NCBI RefSeq assembly: GCF_010686765.1
Contig: NZ_JAAGWF010000015.1
Location: 1 to 64,000 of the forward strand
Direction of reading: 5' to 3'
Length of the DNA stretch: 64,000 nucleotides
Source: Geodermatophilus sabuli
GTDB taxonomy: Bacteria; Actinomycetota; Actinomycetes; Mycobacteriales; Geodermatophilaceae
Below, one piece after another: positions 1-9,629 of the stretch. A model generated the notes under the pieces. That model was given only the letters and a program-made list of their open reading frames with translations. It had not been told where the DNA came from and did not search any database. The stretch's first letter is position 1. Every line of letters begins with the position of its first letter. Position numbers and translations under genes: made by a program.

Positions 1-128
1 TGCTCGGCATCTGCGACCGCATCTACACCCTGTCCGCCGGCCGGATCACCGGCGAGATGTCCGTCGAGCACGCCACCCAGGAGAGCCTCATGGAGCTCAT
101 GACCAAGGAGAAGGAGCAGGCGGCATGA
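1..128 (+). CDS. Sugar ABC transporter ATP-binding protein, C-terminal end (partial)
   Basis: Only the last 41 codons lie in the window; the reading frame is open from base 3 and ends with TGA at 126-128. The visible tail contains CDRIYTLSAGRITGEM and then SLMELMTKE, which is the usual C-terminus of the double-nucleotide-binding-domain ATPases of the MmsA/XylG/GguA sugar importers. The stop overlaps the permease start in an ATGA tetranucleotide, so the two are translationally coupled subunits of one importer. The arabinose genes downstream suggest an L-arabinose or related pentose substrate; that is inference. Confidence 0.8.
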   Translation, partial: LGICDRIYTLSAGRITGEMSVEHATQESLMELMTKEKEQAA

Positions 129-1390
129 CCAGGACCGTGCCCCCCTCGTCCGAGCCGGAGGCCCAGACCTCGACGGCCCCCAAGGACGTCGCGCCCGCCG
201 TCGCCCTGCACACCGGGACCAGCGACGTCCGCGCCTTGCTCACCAGCAACCTGCGGCAGAGCGGCATCTACGTCGCCTTCGTGGTGATCGTCGCGTTCTT
301 CGCGATCCTGACCGACGGCACGTCCCTGAGCCCCGGCAACATCACCAACATCGTCCTGCAGTACTCCTACATCCTGATCCTGGCGATCGGCATGGTCATC
401 GTGATCATCGCCGGGCACATCGACCTGTCGGTCGGGTCGGTGGTCGCACTGACCGGCGCGGTGTCCGCCGTCCTGGTCATCCGCCAGGGCATGCCGTGGT
501 GGGTGGGTGCGCTCGCCGCGATCGCCGTGGGCCTGGTCATCGGCGCCTGGCACGGCTTCTGGGTCGCCTACATCGGCATCCCGGCCTTCATCGTGACCCT
601 CGCCGGCATGCTGCTGTTCCGCGGTCTCACGCTGCAGGTGCTGGACAACATCTCGCTGTCGCCCTTCCCCAGCGAGTACGGCCGGATCGCCAGCGGCTTC
701 CTCAACGGGCTCCTCGGCGGCAACGGCTACGACGCCTTCACCCTGCTCATCGGCGCCATCGCGGTGGCCGGGTACGCCGTCAGCAACTGGCGCACCCGCA
801 CGGCGCGGATCAAGTACCAGCAGCCGGTCGAGTCCTTCCCGCTGTTCGTCGCCAAGATCGTCGCCGTCGGTGCGGTCGTGATGGCGTTCGCCTGGCAGCT
901 GGCCCACGCCCGCGGCCTGCCGATCGTGCTCATCATCCTGGCCGTGCTGATCATCGCCTACGGCGTCATCACCAAGCGGACCGTCTTCGGCCGCCAGGTG
1001 TACGCGATCGGCGGCAACCTGGCGGCGGCCACGCTGTCGGGCGTGAAGGTCCGCGCGGTCAACTTCTGGATCTTCGTCAACATGGGCTTCCTGGCCGCGA
1101 TCGCCGGTGTGGTGTTCTCGTCGCGGTCCAACGGTGCGCAGCCCAGCGCCGGCAACATGTTCGAGCTGGACGCGATCGCGGCGGCGTTCATCGGTGGGGC
1201 GGCCGTCACGGGCGGCGTCGGCACGGTGATCGGCGCCATGGTCGGCGGCCTGATCATGGCCGTGATGAGCAACGGCATGCAGCTCATGGGCGTCGACCAG
1301 TCCATCCAGTCGGTCGTCAAGGGCCTGGTGCTGCTGCTGGCCGTGGCCTTCGACGTCTACAACAAGCGGCGGGCCGGCGCCTCCCGCTGA
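125..1390 (+). CDS. Sugar ABC transporter permease (MmsB/XylH/GguB type)
   Basis: 421-residue integral membrane subunit of a pentose importer. After a hydrophilic N-terminus of about 55 residues come multiple hydrophobic helices. The branched BPD_transp_2-type motifs are visible: GHIDLSVGSVVAL early, and AIAAAFIGGAAVTGGVGT followed by GAMVGGLIM near the end. There is an extended loop near residues 215-235 (RTARIKYQQPVESF) typical of the longer XylH/GguB permeases. It begins inside the stop codon of the ATPase (ATGA overlap) and is followed by a double hairpin, so it is the last gene of the importer operon; the periplasmic binding protein would lie upstream of the window. Substrate by context: L-arabinose or a related sugar. 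Confidence 0.92.
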   Translation: MTRTVPPSSEPEAQTSTAPKDVAPAVALHTGTSDVRALLTSNLRQSGIYVAFVVIVAFFAILTDGTSLSPGNITNIVLQYSYILILAIGMVIVIIAGHIDLSVGSVVALTGAVSAVLVIRQGMPWWVGALAAIAVGLVIGAWHGFWVAYIGIPAFIVTLAGMLLFRGLTLQVLDNISLSPFPSEYGRIASGFLNGLLGGNGYDAFTLLIGAIAVAGYAVSNWRTRTARIKYQQPVESFPLFVAKIVAVGAVVMAFAWQLAHARGLPIVLIILAVLIIAYGVITKRTVFGRQVYAIGGNLAAATLSGVKVRAVNFWIFVNMGFLAAIAGVVFSSRSNGAQPSAGNMFELDAIAAAFIGGAAVTGGVGTVIGAMVGGLIMAVMSNGMQLMGVDQSIQSVVKGLVLLLAVAFDVYNKRRAGASR

Positions 1391-1398
1391 GGTACGAG

Positions 1399-1457
1399 GC
1401 GCGACCGTCCGGTCGCGCGGACGGGCGGCCCCGCGGAGTGTCCTCCCGGGGCCGCCC
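1399..1457 (+). terminator. Double hairpin ending the importer operon
   Basis: Two GC-rich inverted repeats follow the permease stop. The first has arms GCGCGACCG/CGGTCGCGC (1399-1407 and 1410-1418) with a 2-base loop. The second has arms GGGCGGCCCC/GGGGCCGCCC (1423-1432 and 1448-1457) with a 15-base loop. There is no U tract, which is usual for high-GC actinobacterial terminators. It separates the importer from the regulator gene. Confidence 0.65.
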
Positions 1458-1503
1458 ACCACCGCCCCACCGGGTGGCGGGGTGATCGAGGTGAGGGGGA
1501 GCG

Positions 1504-2556
1504 GTGGAGCCCGAGGGGGCGAGCCGAGCGCTGGTCATGTCGGACGTGGCGGCCCGCGCCGGGGTCTCCCACCAGACCGTCTCGCGGGTGATCAACGGGC
1601 ACCGCAACGTCGCCCCGCACACGCGTGAGCGGGTCGAGCAGGCGATCCGCGAGCTCGGGTACCGGCCCAACACGGCGGCCCGGGCGCTGGTCACCGGATC
1701 GACCCGCACCATCGGGTTCGTCACGGTGAACATCAACCAGTACGGGCCGGCCCAGACCCTCGTGGGGCTGGAGCAGGCAGCGCGCACGGCCGGCTACTCG
1801 CTGAGCGTCACGGTGCTCGACGAGGCGACGGCGGAGGCGATGCGCGACGCCGTCGACCGGTTCGTCGCCCAGTCGGTGGACGCCGTCGTCGCGCTCGGCA
1901 CCTACGACGACGCGAGCGAGGCGCTGCACGCCCTCGACGCGCCGGTCCCGCTGGTCGCCGTCCAGAGCGGGGGCTCCTCGGAGTGGCCGGCCGTCGGTGT
2001 GGACCAGGTGGCCGGCGCGAGGCTGGCCACCCGGCACCTGCTCGACCTCGGTCACCGCACCGTGCACCACGTGACCGGCCCCGCCGACTCCCAGGAGGCC
2101 CGGGACCGCATCGAGGGGTGGCGGGCGGAGCTGCTCGCCGCCGGGGCGAGCGTGCCGCCCTACCTGCGCGGGGACTGGACGCCGTCGTCGGGACACGCGG
2201 CCGGCAAGCAGCTCGCCGCCCGGGTCCGGGCGGGTGAGGAGATCACCGCGGTGTTCCTCGCCAACGACCAGATGGCGTTGGGCCTGCTCGCGGCCTTCCA
2301 CGAGGAGGGCCTCGACGCGCCGCGGGACATCAGCGTCGTCGGTTTCGACGACCTGCCCGAGGCGCCGTACTTCACCCCGCCGCTGACCACCGTGCGGCAG
2401 GACTTCGCCGAGCTCGGCCGCCGGGGCGTGCAGCTGGTGCTCGGCCGGATCGCCGGGCAGGACCTGCACCCCGACCCCGTTCCCGCGGCCCTGCTGGTGC
2501 GGTCGAGCACCGGCCCGGTCCCGGTGCCGGTCGGTGCCGCCCGCGGTGTCGGGTGA
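1504..2556 (+). CDS. LacI-family transcriptional regulator (probable arabinose repressor)
   Basis: 350-residue one-component sugar sensor. The N-terminal helix-turn-helix is clear (AGVSHQTVSRVING, then YRPNTAARALVTG as the hinge), followed by a periplasmic-binding-protein-like effector domain from about residue 70 containing VFLANDQMALGLL and ISVVGFDDLPEA. The GTG start at 1504 follows a purine-rich GAGGTGAGGGGGA ribosome-binding stretch. A perfect LacI-type palindrome lies only 4 bases after its stop codon and before the kinase gene, so it most likely represses the downstream araB-like/araD/araA operon and possibly the upstream importer. The effector is inferred, not shown. Confidence 0.93.
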   Translation: MEPEGASRALVMSDVAARAGVSHQTVSRVINGHRNVAPHTRERVEQAIRELGYRPNTAARALVTGSTRTIGFVTVNINQYGPAQTLVGLEQAARTAGYSLSVTVLDEATAEAMRDAVDRFVAQSVDAVVALGTYDDASEALHALDAPVPLVAVQSGGSSEWPAVGVDQVAGARLATRHLLDLGHRTVHHVTGPADSQEARDRIEGWRAELLAAGASVPPYLRGDWTPSSGHAAGKQLAARVRAGEEITAVFLANDQMALGLLAAFHEEGLDAPRDISVVGFDDLPEAPYFTPPLTTVRQDFAELGRRGVQLVLGRIAGQDLHPDPVPAALLVRSSTGPVPVPVGAARGVG

Positions 2557-2560
2557 TCGG

Positions 2561-2574
2561 TGTTAGCGCTAACA
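2561..2574 (+). promoter_or_regulatory. LacI-type operator overlapping a -10 element
   Basis: TGTTAGCGCTAACA is a perfect 14-bp palindrome with the central CG typical of LacI-family operators. A -10-like TAACAT overlaps its right end (2570-2575), so a bound repressor would block transcription of the kinase/araD/araA operon that starts at 2654. Confidence 0.85.
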
Positions 2575-2653
2575 TGCGGTCGCGCGCCGCGTCCAGCGGT
2601 CGACCGGACGGCGGGGACCAGCGTCTCCGCGGTGGGCGAGAGGGTCTCCTGAC

Positions 2654-4279
2654 ATGACGATGGACGCCGGCGCAGCGATCACCGGCGGTCGCACGGCCCT
2701 GGGGATCGAGCTCGGGTCGACCCGGATCAAGGCGGTGCTGATCGGTGCGGACCACGCTCCGCTCGCCGTCGGCAGCTCCGACTGGGAGAACCAGCTCGTC
2801 GACCGGGTGTGGACGTATTCGCTGGACGCCGTCTGGCAGGGGGTGCAGGAGAGCGTCGCGGCCCTGGCGGAGGACGTGCGACGCCGCCACGGGGTCGAGC
2901 TGGCCGGCGTCGGCGCACTCGGCGTCTCGGCGATGATGCACGGCTACCTCGCGTTCGACGCCGACGGTGAGCTGCTCACGCCGTTCCGCACCTGGCGCAA
3001 CACGAACACCGGCCGGGCCACCGAGCGGCTGAGCGCCGAGTTCGGCGTCAACATCCCGCACCGGTGGAGCGTCGCGCACCTGTACCAGGCGATCCTGGAC
3101 GGCGAGGAGCACCTCGGCCGGCTCGACCACCTGACGACTCTCGCCGGGTACGTGCACTGGCAGCTCACCGGCGAGAAGGTGCTCGGCATCGGGGACGCCA
3201 GCGGCATGTTCCCGATCGACGACGCCACCCGCGCGTACGACGCGACGATGCTCGCCCGGTTCGACGAGCTGGCCGCCGAGGCCGGGGTCGACCTCGACCT
3301 CGCCGCGCTGCTGCCCGCCATCGCCGTCGCCGGCCGGCCGGCCGGCGCGCTGACCGAGGCGGGCGCGGAGCTGGCCGACCCGGCCGGGCGGCTCCGTCCC
3401 GGCATCCCGCTCTGCCCTCCCGAGGGCGACGCGGGCACGGGGATGGTCGCCACCAACTCGGTCGCTCCGCGCACCGGCAACGTCTCCGCGGGGACCTCGA
3501 TCTTCGCCATGGTCGTGCTCGAGCGGGAGCTGGGCCGGGTGCACCGTGAGCTGGACCTGGTCACGACGCCGGCCGGCGACCCGGTCGCGATGGTGCACTG
3601 CAACAACGGGGCCAGCGAGCTGGACGCCTGGGCCGGGTTGTTCGCGGAGTTCGCCCGGGCGCTGGGCGCTCGGGCCGACACGTCGACGGTCTTCGAGACC
3701 CTCTTCACCGCCGCCCTGGACGGGACCCCTGACTGCGGCGGGATGCTGGCCTACAACTACCTCTCCGGGGAGCCGATCACCGATCTCGAGGAGGGCCGGC
3801 CGCTCTTCCTGCGGTCCCCGGACAGCCGGCTGAGCTTGAGCACCTTCATGCGGACGCAGCTGTTCTCGTCCCTGGCCACGCTCCGGATCGGCATGGACGT
3901 CCTGCAGGAGACCGAGGGCGTGCGGCTGGACCGGATGTTCGCGCACGGCGGCCTGTTCAGGACCGCGGGCGTGGCGCAGCGCTTCCTGGCCGCCGCGATC
4001 GACACCCCGGTGACCGTCGGCGACGTCGCCGCCGAGGGGGGCGCCTGGGGGATCGCCGTCCTGGCCGCCTTCGCCGCCGCCGGACGATCGCCGGAGCAGA
4101 GCCTGGCGGACTACCTGGACACCGCGGTCTTCGCCGACGCCGGCCTGCAGACCGTCGGCCCCGACCCGGCCGACGTCGCGGGCTTCGACGGGTTCATGCA
4201 GCGGTACGTCGCCGCGCTCCCGGTCGAGCGGGCCGCCGTCGAGCACACGAGCCCTGCTCAGCGAGGAGAGAACGGATGA
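2654..4279 (+). CDS. araB: FGGY-family carbohydrate kinase, probable L-ribulokinase
   Basis: 541-residue sugar kinase expected to phosphorylate L-ribulose to L-ribulose-5-phosphate. The FGGY phosphate-binding motif appears near the N-terminus ([15 protein letters not shown]), the sugar-binding region around [17 protein letters not shown] and FRTWRNTNT, and the C-terminal nucleotide-binding fold around [14 protein letters not shown] and [18 protein letters not shown]. Length matches actinobacterial AraB-like kinases of about 540 residues rather than the roughly 480 of xylulokinase. A purine-rich GAGAGGG precedes ATG 2654; ATG 2660 is an alternative. It overlaps araD by ATGA. The specific substrate rests on operon context, so xylulokinase-like activity cannot be excluded. 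Confidence 0.88.
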   Translation: MTMDAGAAITGGRTALGIELGSTRIKAVLIGADHAPLAVGSSDWENQLVDRVWTYSLDAVWQGVQESVAALAEDVRRRHGVELAGVGALGVSAMMHGYLAFDADGELLTPFRTWRNTNTGRATERLSAEFGVNIPHRWSVAHLYQAILDGEEHLGRLDHLTTLAGYVHWQLTGEKVLGIGDASGMFPIDDATRAYDATMLARFDELAAEAGVDLDLAALLPAIAVAGRPAGALTEAGAELADPAGRLRPGIPLCPPEGDAGTGMVATNSVAPRTGNVSAGTSIFAMVVLERELGRVHRELDLVTTPAGDPVAMVHCNNGASELDAWAGLFAEFARALGARADTSTVFETLFTAALDGTPDCGGMLAYNYLSGEPITDLEEGRPLFLRSPDSRLSLSTFMRTQLFSSLATLRIGMDVLQETEGVRLDRMFAHGGLFRTAGVAQRFLAAAIDTPVTVGDVAAEGGAWGIAVLAAFAAAGRSPEQSLADYLDTAVFADAGLQTVGPDPADVAGFDGFMQRYVAALPVERAAVEHTSPAQRGENG

Positions 4280-4953
4280 CAGCCACCCTGTCCGAGCGCG
4301 GCACCCACCGCGAGCTGCGCGAGCACGTCGCCGCACTGCACGCCGAGCTGACCCGCTACGGCCTGGTCACCTGGACGGCCGGCAACGTGTCGGGCCGCGT
4401 GCCCGGCGAGGAGCTGTTCGTCATCAAGGGCAGCGGCGTCTCCTACGACGAGCTGACGTGGGAGGGCATCACCGTCTGCGACCTGGACGGGAACGTCGTC
4501 GACGGGGTGAAGGCGCCGTCGTCGGACACCGCCGCGCACGCCTACGTCTACCGGAACCGGCCCGACGTCGGCGGGCAGGTGCACACGCACAGCCCGTACG
4601 CCGCCGCGTGGGCCGCTCGGGGCGAGGCGATCCCGTGCGTGCTGACGGCGATGGCGGACGAGTTCGGCGGCCCCATCCCGGTCGGCCCGTTCGCGCTCAT
4701 CGGGGACGACTCGATCGGTCAGGGCGTCGTCGCCACGCTCCAGGACTCGCGCTCGCCGGCGGTGCTCATGCAGAACCACGGCGTCTTCACGATCGGGCGC
4801 GACCCGAAGGCGGCGGTCAAGGCCGCCGTGATGACCGAGGACGTCGCCCGCACCGTGCACCTGTCCCGCCAGCTCGGGGAGCCCATCCCGATCGCGCAGG
4901 CCGACATCGACAGCCTGTACGCCCGCTACCAGAACGTGTACGGCCAGCGTTGA
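4276..4953 (+). CDS. araD: L-ribulose-5-phosphate 4-epimerase
   Basis: 225-residue class II aldolase-fold epimerase converting L-ribulose-5-phosphate to D-xylulose-5-phosphate. Family marks are [23 protein letters not shown] at the substrate phosphate site (residues about 33-56), the zinc-binding histidine pair in [12 protein letters not shown], and a third histidine in [10 protein letters not shown]. Length is that of the family (about 230). The start overlaps the kinase stop as ATGA, and araA follows after 14 bases, giving the complete isomerase-kinase-epimerase pathway in one operon. Confidence 0.95.
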   Translation: MTATLSERGTHRELREHVAALHAELTRYGLVTWTAGNVSGRVPGEELFVIKGSGVSYDELTWEGITVCDLDGNVVDGVKAPSSDTAAHAYVYRNRPDVGGQVHTHSPYAAAWAARGEAIPCVLTAMADEFGGPIPVGPFALIGDDSIGQGVVATLQDSRSPAVLMQNHGVFTIGRDPKAAVKAAVMTEDVARTVHLSRQLGEPIPIAQADIDSLYARYQNVYGQR

Positions 4954-4967
4954 GAGAGGACCGACAG

Positions 4968-6470
4968 GTGTCGTTCGAAGGTCAGGAGCTCTGGTTCCTC
5001 ACCGGCAGCCAGGCGCTGTACGGCGAGGAGACGCTGCGGCAGGTGGCGGCGCAGTCCCAGCAGGTCGCCGCCGCGCTCGACGGTGCCGAGGAGGTGCCGC
5101 TCCGGGTGGTGTGGAAGCCGGTGCTCACCGACGCCGGTGCGATCCGGCGGGCGATGGGGGAGGCCAACGAGACGCCGGCGTGCGTCGGCGTCATCACCTG
5201 GATGCACACCTTCTCACCGGCCAAGATGTGGATCGCCGGCCTGGACGCGCTGCGCAAGCCGCTGCTGCACCTGCACACCCAGGCCGACGCCGCCCTCCCG
5301 TGGGCGACGATCGACATGGACTTCATGAACCTCAACCAGGCCGCCCACGGCGACCGGGAGTACGGGTTCGTCCTCACCCGGCTGCGGACGCCGCGGACGA
5401 CGGTGGCCGGGCACGTCGGCAACCCGGCGGTGCGCCGGCGGGTCGGGGCCTGGGCCCGAGCGGCGGCGGCGGCGACCGAGGCGCGGTCGCTGCAGCTGGC
5501 GCGCTTCGGCGACAACATGCGCAACGTCGCCGTGACCGAGGGGGACAAGGTAGAGGCGGAGCTGCGGTTCGGCGTCTCGGTCAACACGTGGGGCGTCAAC
5601 GACCTGGTGGACGTCGTCGAGGCGGTGCCCGACTCGGCCGTGGACGCGCTGGTGGCCGAGTACGGGGACCTGTACGACTTCGCCGACGACGCCGCGCCGG
5701 GCGGGCCGCAGCACGACGCCGTCCGGTACCAGGCGCGGATCGAGGCGGCGCTGCGCACGTTCCTCACCGACGGCGGCTTCGGCGCCTTCACCACCAACTT
5801 CGAGGACCTCGGCGGCCTGCGCCAGCTCCCCGGTCTCGCCGTCCAGCGGCTGATGGCCGACGGCTACGGCTTCGGCGGCGAGGGCGACTGGAAGACCGCG
5901 GCACTGCTGCGCATCCTCAAGGTGGCCGCGACCGGGCTGCCCGGCGGCACCTCCTTCATGGAGGACTACACCTACGACCTCGCCTCGGACACCCCGAAGA
6001 TCCTCGGCGCGCACATGCTCGAGGTCTGCCCGACCATCGCCGGGGACCGGCCGAGGGTCGAGGTGCACCCGCTGTCGATCGGCGGCCGCGAGGACCCGGC
6101 GCGGCTGGTGTTCACCGCGGCGCCGGCCCCCGGGATCGTGGTGGGCTGGTGCGACCTGGGCGACCGGTTCCGCTGGGTGGCCGACGAGATCGACGTCGTC
6201 GAGCCGTCCGAGCCGCTGCCGAACCTGCCGGTCGCGCGGGCGGTGTGGGAGCCGCGCCCGGACTTCGCCACCGCGACCGAGGGCTGGCTGACCGCCGGCG
6301 GACCGCACCACACGGTGCTGTCGACCCAGCTCGGCGCCGAGGAGCTCACCGACCTGGCGGAGGTGTTCTCGACCGAACTGGTGCTCATCGACGCCGACAC
6401 CACCCGCCGGTCCCTGGCCAAGGAACTGCGCTGGAGCGCCGCCTACCACCGCCTCAACCAGCGCCTGTAG
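4968..6470 (+). CDS. araA: L-arabinose isomerase
   Basis: 500-residue Mn-dependent aldose-ketose isomerase converting L-arabinose to L-ribulose. The start is GTG 4968, 14 bases after the araD stop, preceded by GAGAGAGGA; this gives the canonical family N-terminus ([13 protein letters not shown]) and the canonical length of 500. Metal/catalytic residues are all visible: Glu in [15 protein letters not shown], Glu in [10 protein letters not shown], His in [10 protein letters not shown] and His in GGPHHTVLS. It is the last gene of the operon and is followed by a strong hairpin. No anomaly seen. Confidence 0.97.
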   Translation: MSFEGQELWFLTGSQALYGEETLRQVAAQSQQVAAALDGAEEVPLRVVWKPVLTDAGAIRRAMGEANETPACVGVITWMHTFSPAKMWIAGLDALRKPLLHLHTQADAALPWATIDMDFMNLNQAAHGDREYGFVLTRLRTPRTTVAGHVGNPAVRRRVGAWARAAAAATEARSLQLARFGDNMRNVAVTEGDKVEAELRFGVSVNTWGVNDLVDVVEAVPDSAVDALVAEYGDLYDFADDAAPGGPQHDAVRYQARIEAALRTFLTDGGFGAFTTNFEDLGGLRQLPGLAVQRLMADGYGFGGEGDWKTAALLRILKVAATGLPGGTSFMEDYTYDLASDTPKILGAHMLEVCPTIAGDRPRVEVHPLSIGGREDPARLVFTAAPAPGIVVGWCDLGDRFRWVADEIDVVEPSEPLPNLPVARAVWEPRPDFATATEGWLTAGGPHHTVLSTQLGAEELTDLAEVFSTELVLIDADTTRRSLAKELRWSAAYHRLNQRL

Positions 6471-6479
6471 CGACGGAGC

Positions 6480-6537
6480 GGGACTCTCGGCGCCGGGAGT
6501 CCGGAGCTCCCCACGGACTTCTGGCGCCGAGAGTCCC
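6480..6537 (+). terminator. Terminator hairpin after araA
   Basis: A perfect 15-bp inverted repeat GGGACTCTCGGCGCC (6480-6494) / GGCGCCGAGAGTCCC (6523-6537) with a nested inner stem AGTCCG/CGGACT in the loop. It lies between the convergent araA and M20 peptidase genes and can serve both strands. Confidence 0.8.
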
Positions 6538-6620
6538 CCCGGCTCGTCCCGGACCCTCGACGCCCGAGAGCGCGGGGGCTCTCCGCGGGAACGTCCCGGG
6601 GGTCCCCGCGTACAGGCCCG

Positions 6621-8057
6621 TCACAGGTGGCGGAGCAGGTGGCGGTAGAAGCCGGCGCCGCGGTGCAGGGCGGCGACGGTGATGCGCTCGTCGGCGGCGT
6701 GCAGGGCGGCGAGCTCGTCGCGGGTGACGTCGAACGGCATGAACCGGTAGACGCTGTCGCAGACCTGGCTGAAGTGCCGGGCGTCGCTGGCCTGGACCAT
6801 GACGTACGGTGCCACCGCCGCGTCGGGGTACACCGAGCGGATGGCCGCGCCGACCAGCGCGAACGCCTCGTTGTCGGCGCGCGACACCGGTGAGGGGTCG
6901 TTGCCCGACACCACCGTCAACTCCACGGTCGGGTCGTCGATGACCCGGCGCAGGCGGTCGACCGTCGACTGCACCGTCTCGCCCAGCGCGATCCGGATGT
7001 CGGCGTGCGCCCGCGCGCGGGTGGCGAGCACGTTGCGGGCCTTGCTGCCCTCCAGCTCGGTGATCGCGACGGTGGTGCGGACCAGCGCGTTCGCCTCCCG
7101 ACTGGCCCTCGACAGGACCAGTGCCAGGCCGGGCCGCAGGTACGCCGCGTGGGCGAACAGGGCCCGGTAGCCCGTCAGTGCGTGCCGGCCCAGGGCGTCG
7201 ACCATGCCGAGGACGACGTCGTGCAGGCGGGCGGGGAAGGGGGCGTCCTCGATCCGCAGGATCGCCCGCGCCAGCCGGGCCGGAGCGCCCCCGCGCACGG
7301 GCGCCGACGCGTGGCCACCGGCGTCGGTGGTGACCAGCTCGACGTCCAGCCGGCCCTTCTCGGCCAGCCCGACGACGGCGGTCGGGCCGGGTACGCCGGG
7401 GAAGACGCCGGTCACCACCGCGCCGCCCTCGTCGAGGACGGCCCACGGCCGGACGCCGCGCGCCGTGAGCGCCTCGACGGCCAGCTGCGCGCCGACGCCG
7501 GCCACCTCCTCGTCGTTGCCGAACGAGAGGTAGACGTCGCGGGCGGGCGTGGACCCCGCCGCGACCAGCGACTCGACGGCTTCCAGGATCGCGACCAGGG
7601 CGCCCTTGTCGTCGATGGCGCCCCGGCCGTGCACGACGCCGTCCTCGACCAGCCCGAAGAAGGGGTCCCGCGACCAGTCCTGACCCGCCACCGGGACGAC
7701 GTCGTAGTGCGCCATGAGCACCAGCGGCGGCGCATCGGTGCCGCTGGGCCACCGGTAGAGCAGCGCGCCGTCGCCCAGCACCTCCCGCTCCAGGACGCGG
7801 TGGGTCGCGGGGTACAGCTCGGTCAGCCGCTCCCGGAACCGGCTGAACGCCCCCGCGTCGACCTCACCGCGGTCGCGGGAGGAGACGGTGGGGATGCGGA
7901 CCAGCTCGGCCAGCCGGGCCGCCGCGGCGTCGGCGTCCAGGCCCTCGAGGTCGGCCGGGTCCCGGGTGACCTGCGGTGGGTGGAAGCGGGCCACCCGTCG
8001 CACCACCAGCGAGGCGGCGGCGGCGCCGCAGGCCGCGGCCGCGAGGGCGCGCTTCAC
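6621..8057 (-). CDS. M20-family metallopeptidase (PM20D1/carboxypeptidase S-like)
   Basis: 478-residue zinc amidohydrolase. From GTG 8057 the protein begins with VKRALAAAACGAAAASLVV, a short hydrophobic N-terminal segment that may be a signal anchor. Catalytic landmarks are LMAHYDVVPV (first metal His and its Asp), GRGAIDDKG (bridging Asp), GNDEEVAG (catalytic Glu) and the distal HFSQ histidine near the C-terminus. The dimerisation-domain insert is present. The overall pattern fits the PM20D1/CPS1 branch, which hydrolyses or condenses N-acyl amino acids, or a dipeptidase. The start codon overlaps the stop of the upstream MFS gene as GTGA, so both are co-translated; the pairing of an exporter with an amidohydrolase may reflect one small-molecule pathway, but the substrate is unknown. 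Confidence 0.88.
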   Translation of the reverse strand: MKRALAAAACGAAAASLVVRRVARFHPPQVTRDPADLEGLDADAAAARLAELVRIPTVSSRDRGEVDAGAFSRFRERLTELYPATHRVLEREVLGDGALLYRWPSGTDAPPLVLMAHYDVVPVAGQDWSRDPFFGLVEDGVVHGRGAIDDKGALVAILEAVESLVAAGSTPARDVYLSFGNDEEVAGVGAQLAVEALTARGVRPWAVLDEGGAVVTGVFPGVPGPTAVVGLAEKGRLDVELVTTDAGGHASAPVRGGAPARLARAILRIEDAPFPARLHDVVLGMVDALGRHALTGYRALFAHAAYLRPGLALVLSRASREANALVRTTVAITELEGSKARNVLATRARAHADIRIALGETVQSTVDRLRRVIDDPTVELTVVSGNDPSPVSRADNEAFALVGAAIRSVYPDAAVAPYVMVQASDARHFSQVCDSVYRFMPFDVTRDELAALHAADERITVAALHRGAGFYRHLLRHL

Positions 8058-9556
8058 GCGCGGTCCCCGGGGGACGGCGCGACCGAGCGCAGGTCGGCGC
8101 CGGCCGGGGCGTCGGAGAAGGCCAGCCGCGGGACGAGGAGCAGAGCGACGGCGGCCGCCAGCGCGGTACCGCCGCAGACGACCCAGACGGTGAGGTAGCC
8201 GCCCAGTGACCCCGCCGTCCCCTCGGCGCCGTCGACGAGGACCGGCGCGCCGGAGGCGAGGGCGACGGCGAACGCCGCCGACGCGAAGCTCCCGCCCAGG
8301 ACCTTGGTGGTGTTGGTCAGGCCGGTGGCGACCCCGGTCCGACCGACCGGAGCGGCGGCCGCCGCCGCGGCCGGCAGCGCGGCCACGAGCGCCCCGGAGC
8401 CCAGCCCGGCGACGACCATCGACGCCAGGACCTGGGCGAGCGAGCCGTGCAACGGCACGAGCAGCAGGTACCCCGTGCCGGTCAGCGTGGCGGCGCCGAT
8501 CAGGGTGGTCCGCGGGCTGGTCCGGGCCGAGATCCGCGAGAACTGGCCGGCGCCGAGGAGCATCGAGACGACGTAGCCGCCGATGACGATCGAGACCGCG
8601 CTCGTCGACAGGCCCAGCCCGTAGCCGTAGACCGCGGGGTCGGTGCGGGCGTACGTCGACAGCGGGCCCTGGGCACCCAGGACGCTCACCCCGAACAGGC
8701 CGGCGGTGAGCTGCACCGGCCACATGGCGGGGCTGCGCAGCACGCGGAAGTCCACCAGCGGGTCCGCGCGGGCGAGCTCGTAGCGCACGAAGGGGACCAC
8801 CAGCAGGACGCCGAGAGCCGTCACCAGCCAGGGCCACAGCTCGCCGGCCCCGTTGACCCGCACGAAGGTCAGGCCGCCGGTGATGACCAGCAGGACGACG
8901 CTGAGCAGGGCGGCCCCGGCGGCGTCCACGCTGCCCGCCTCCCGGTCCTCGCTCTCGGGCACCCGCAGCAGCACGACGGCGCAGACACCCACGACCAGCA
9001 GACCGGGGATGAGCAGCACCAGCCAGAACTGGCCGGCGAGGGCGCTGCCGACCTGCCCTCCGCCGAGCGCGCCCACGATGGCGCCGACCTGCAGGGCGGC
9101 GACGATGACCCCGGTCGCCCGCCGGGTCTGCGCCGCGGGATCGGCCAGCCGGCGGGACCTGTTCCAGATCAGCGCCACCTGCAGCGGCAGCCAGGCGGCG
9201 TAGACGCCCTGCACCGCCCAGGCGACGAGGAAGACCGGGAAGGACCGGGCGACGGCGAGGACGACGGTCGCCGCGGCGACCAGCGCCGCCGAGAGCAGCA
9301 GCATCCGGCGGTGGCCGTGCAGGTCCCCGAGCTTGGCGAGGATCGGTACGGCGATGGCCGACAGCATGAGCTGGGCCGCCTCGAGCCAGTTGACGTCGGC
9401 GTCGTGGATGTCGAGGTGGCGGGCGACGTCGGTGAGCAGCGGGACGTAGTAGCCCTGCAGGACGCCGCTGGTGAACTCGACGAACACCAGGAAGCCGACC
9501 AGGCCCCCGCCGATGCCCGCGATCCGCCCCGACCGTGCCGTCTCCGCTCGCGCCAC
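8054..9556 (-). CDS. MFS transporter, DHA2 (14-TM) type
   Basis: 500-residue major facilitator protein with about 14 hydrophobic segments. The first helix (GGGLVGFLVFVEFTSGVLQG) is followed by the MFS signature loop AKLGDLHGHRRMLLLSA (G-D-x-x-G-[HR]-[RK]) between helices 2 and 3. A motif C-like stretch (ALQVGAIVGALGGGQVGSAL) marks the drug:H+ antiporter group. A cytosolic acidic/proline tail ends the protein. It is translationally coupled with the M20 peptidase. An exporter of a drug or metabolite is the family expectation; nothing in the sequence fixes the substrate. Confidence 0.88.
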   Translation of the reverse strand: MARAETARSGRIAGIGGGLVGFLVFVEFTSGVLQGYYVPLLTDVARHLDIHDADVNWLEAAQLMLSAIAVPILAKLGDLHGHRRMLLLSAALVAAATVVLAVARSFPVFLVAWAVQGVYAAWLPLQVALIWNRSRRLADPAAQTRRATGVIVAALQVGAIVGALGGGQVGSALAGQFWLVLLIPGLLVVGVCAVVLLRVPESEDREAGSVDAAGAALLSVVLLVITGGLTFVRVNGAGELWPWLVTALGVLLVVPFVRYELARADPLVDFRVLRSPAMWPVQLTAGLFGVSVLGAQGPLSTYARTDPAVYGYGLGLSTSAVSIVIGGYVVSMLLGAGQFSRISARTSPRTTLIGAATLTGTGYLLLVPLHGSLAQVLASMVVAGLGSGALVAALPAAAAAAAPVGRTGVATGLTNTTKVLGGSFASAAFAVALASGAPVLVDGAEGTAGSLGGYLTVWVVCGGTALAAAVALLLVPRLAFSDAPAGADLRSVAPSPGDRA

Positions 9557-9629
9557 CGGTCGTCGTCCTCACCTCGGAGCGCCCAGGGAACGGCGCGGAG
9601 GGTACGGACAGTAGTGAGCTGCCCGCCGC

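Noticed and set aside
2372..4336. A 654-codon frame antisense to the kinase gene
   Set aside because: Out-of-phase mirror of a conserved FGGY kinase; composition is Arg/Gly/His-rich with no motif.
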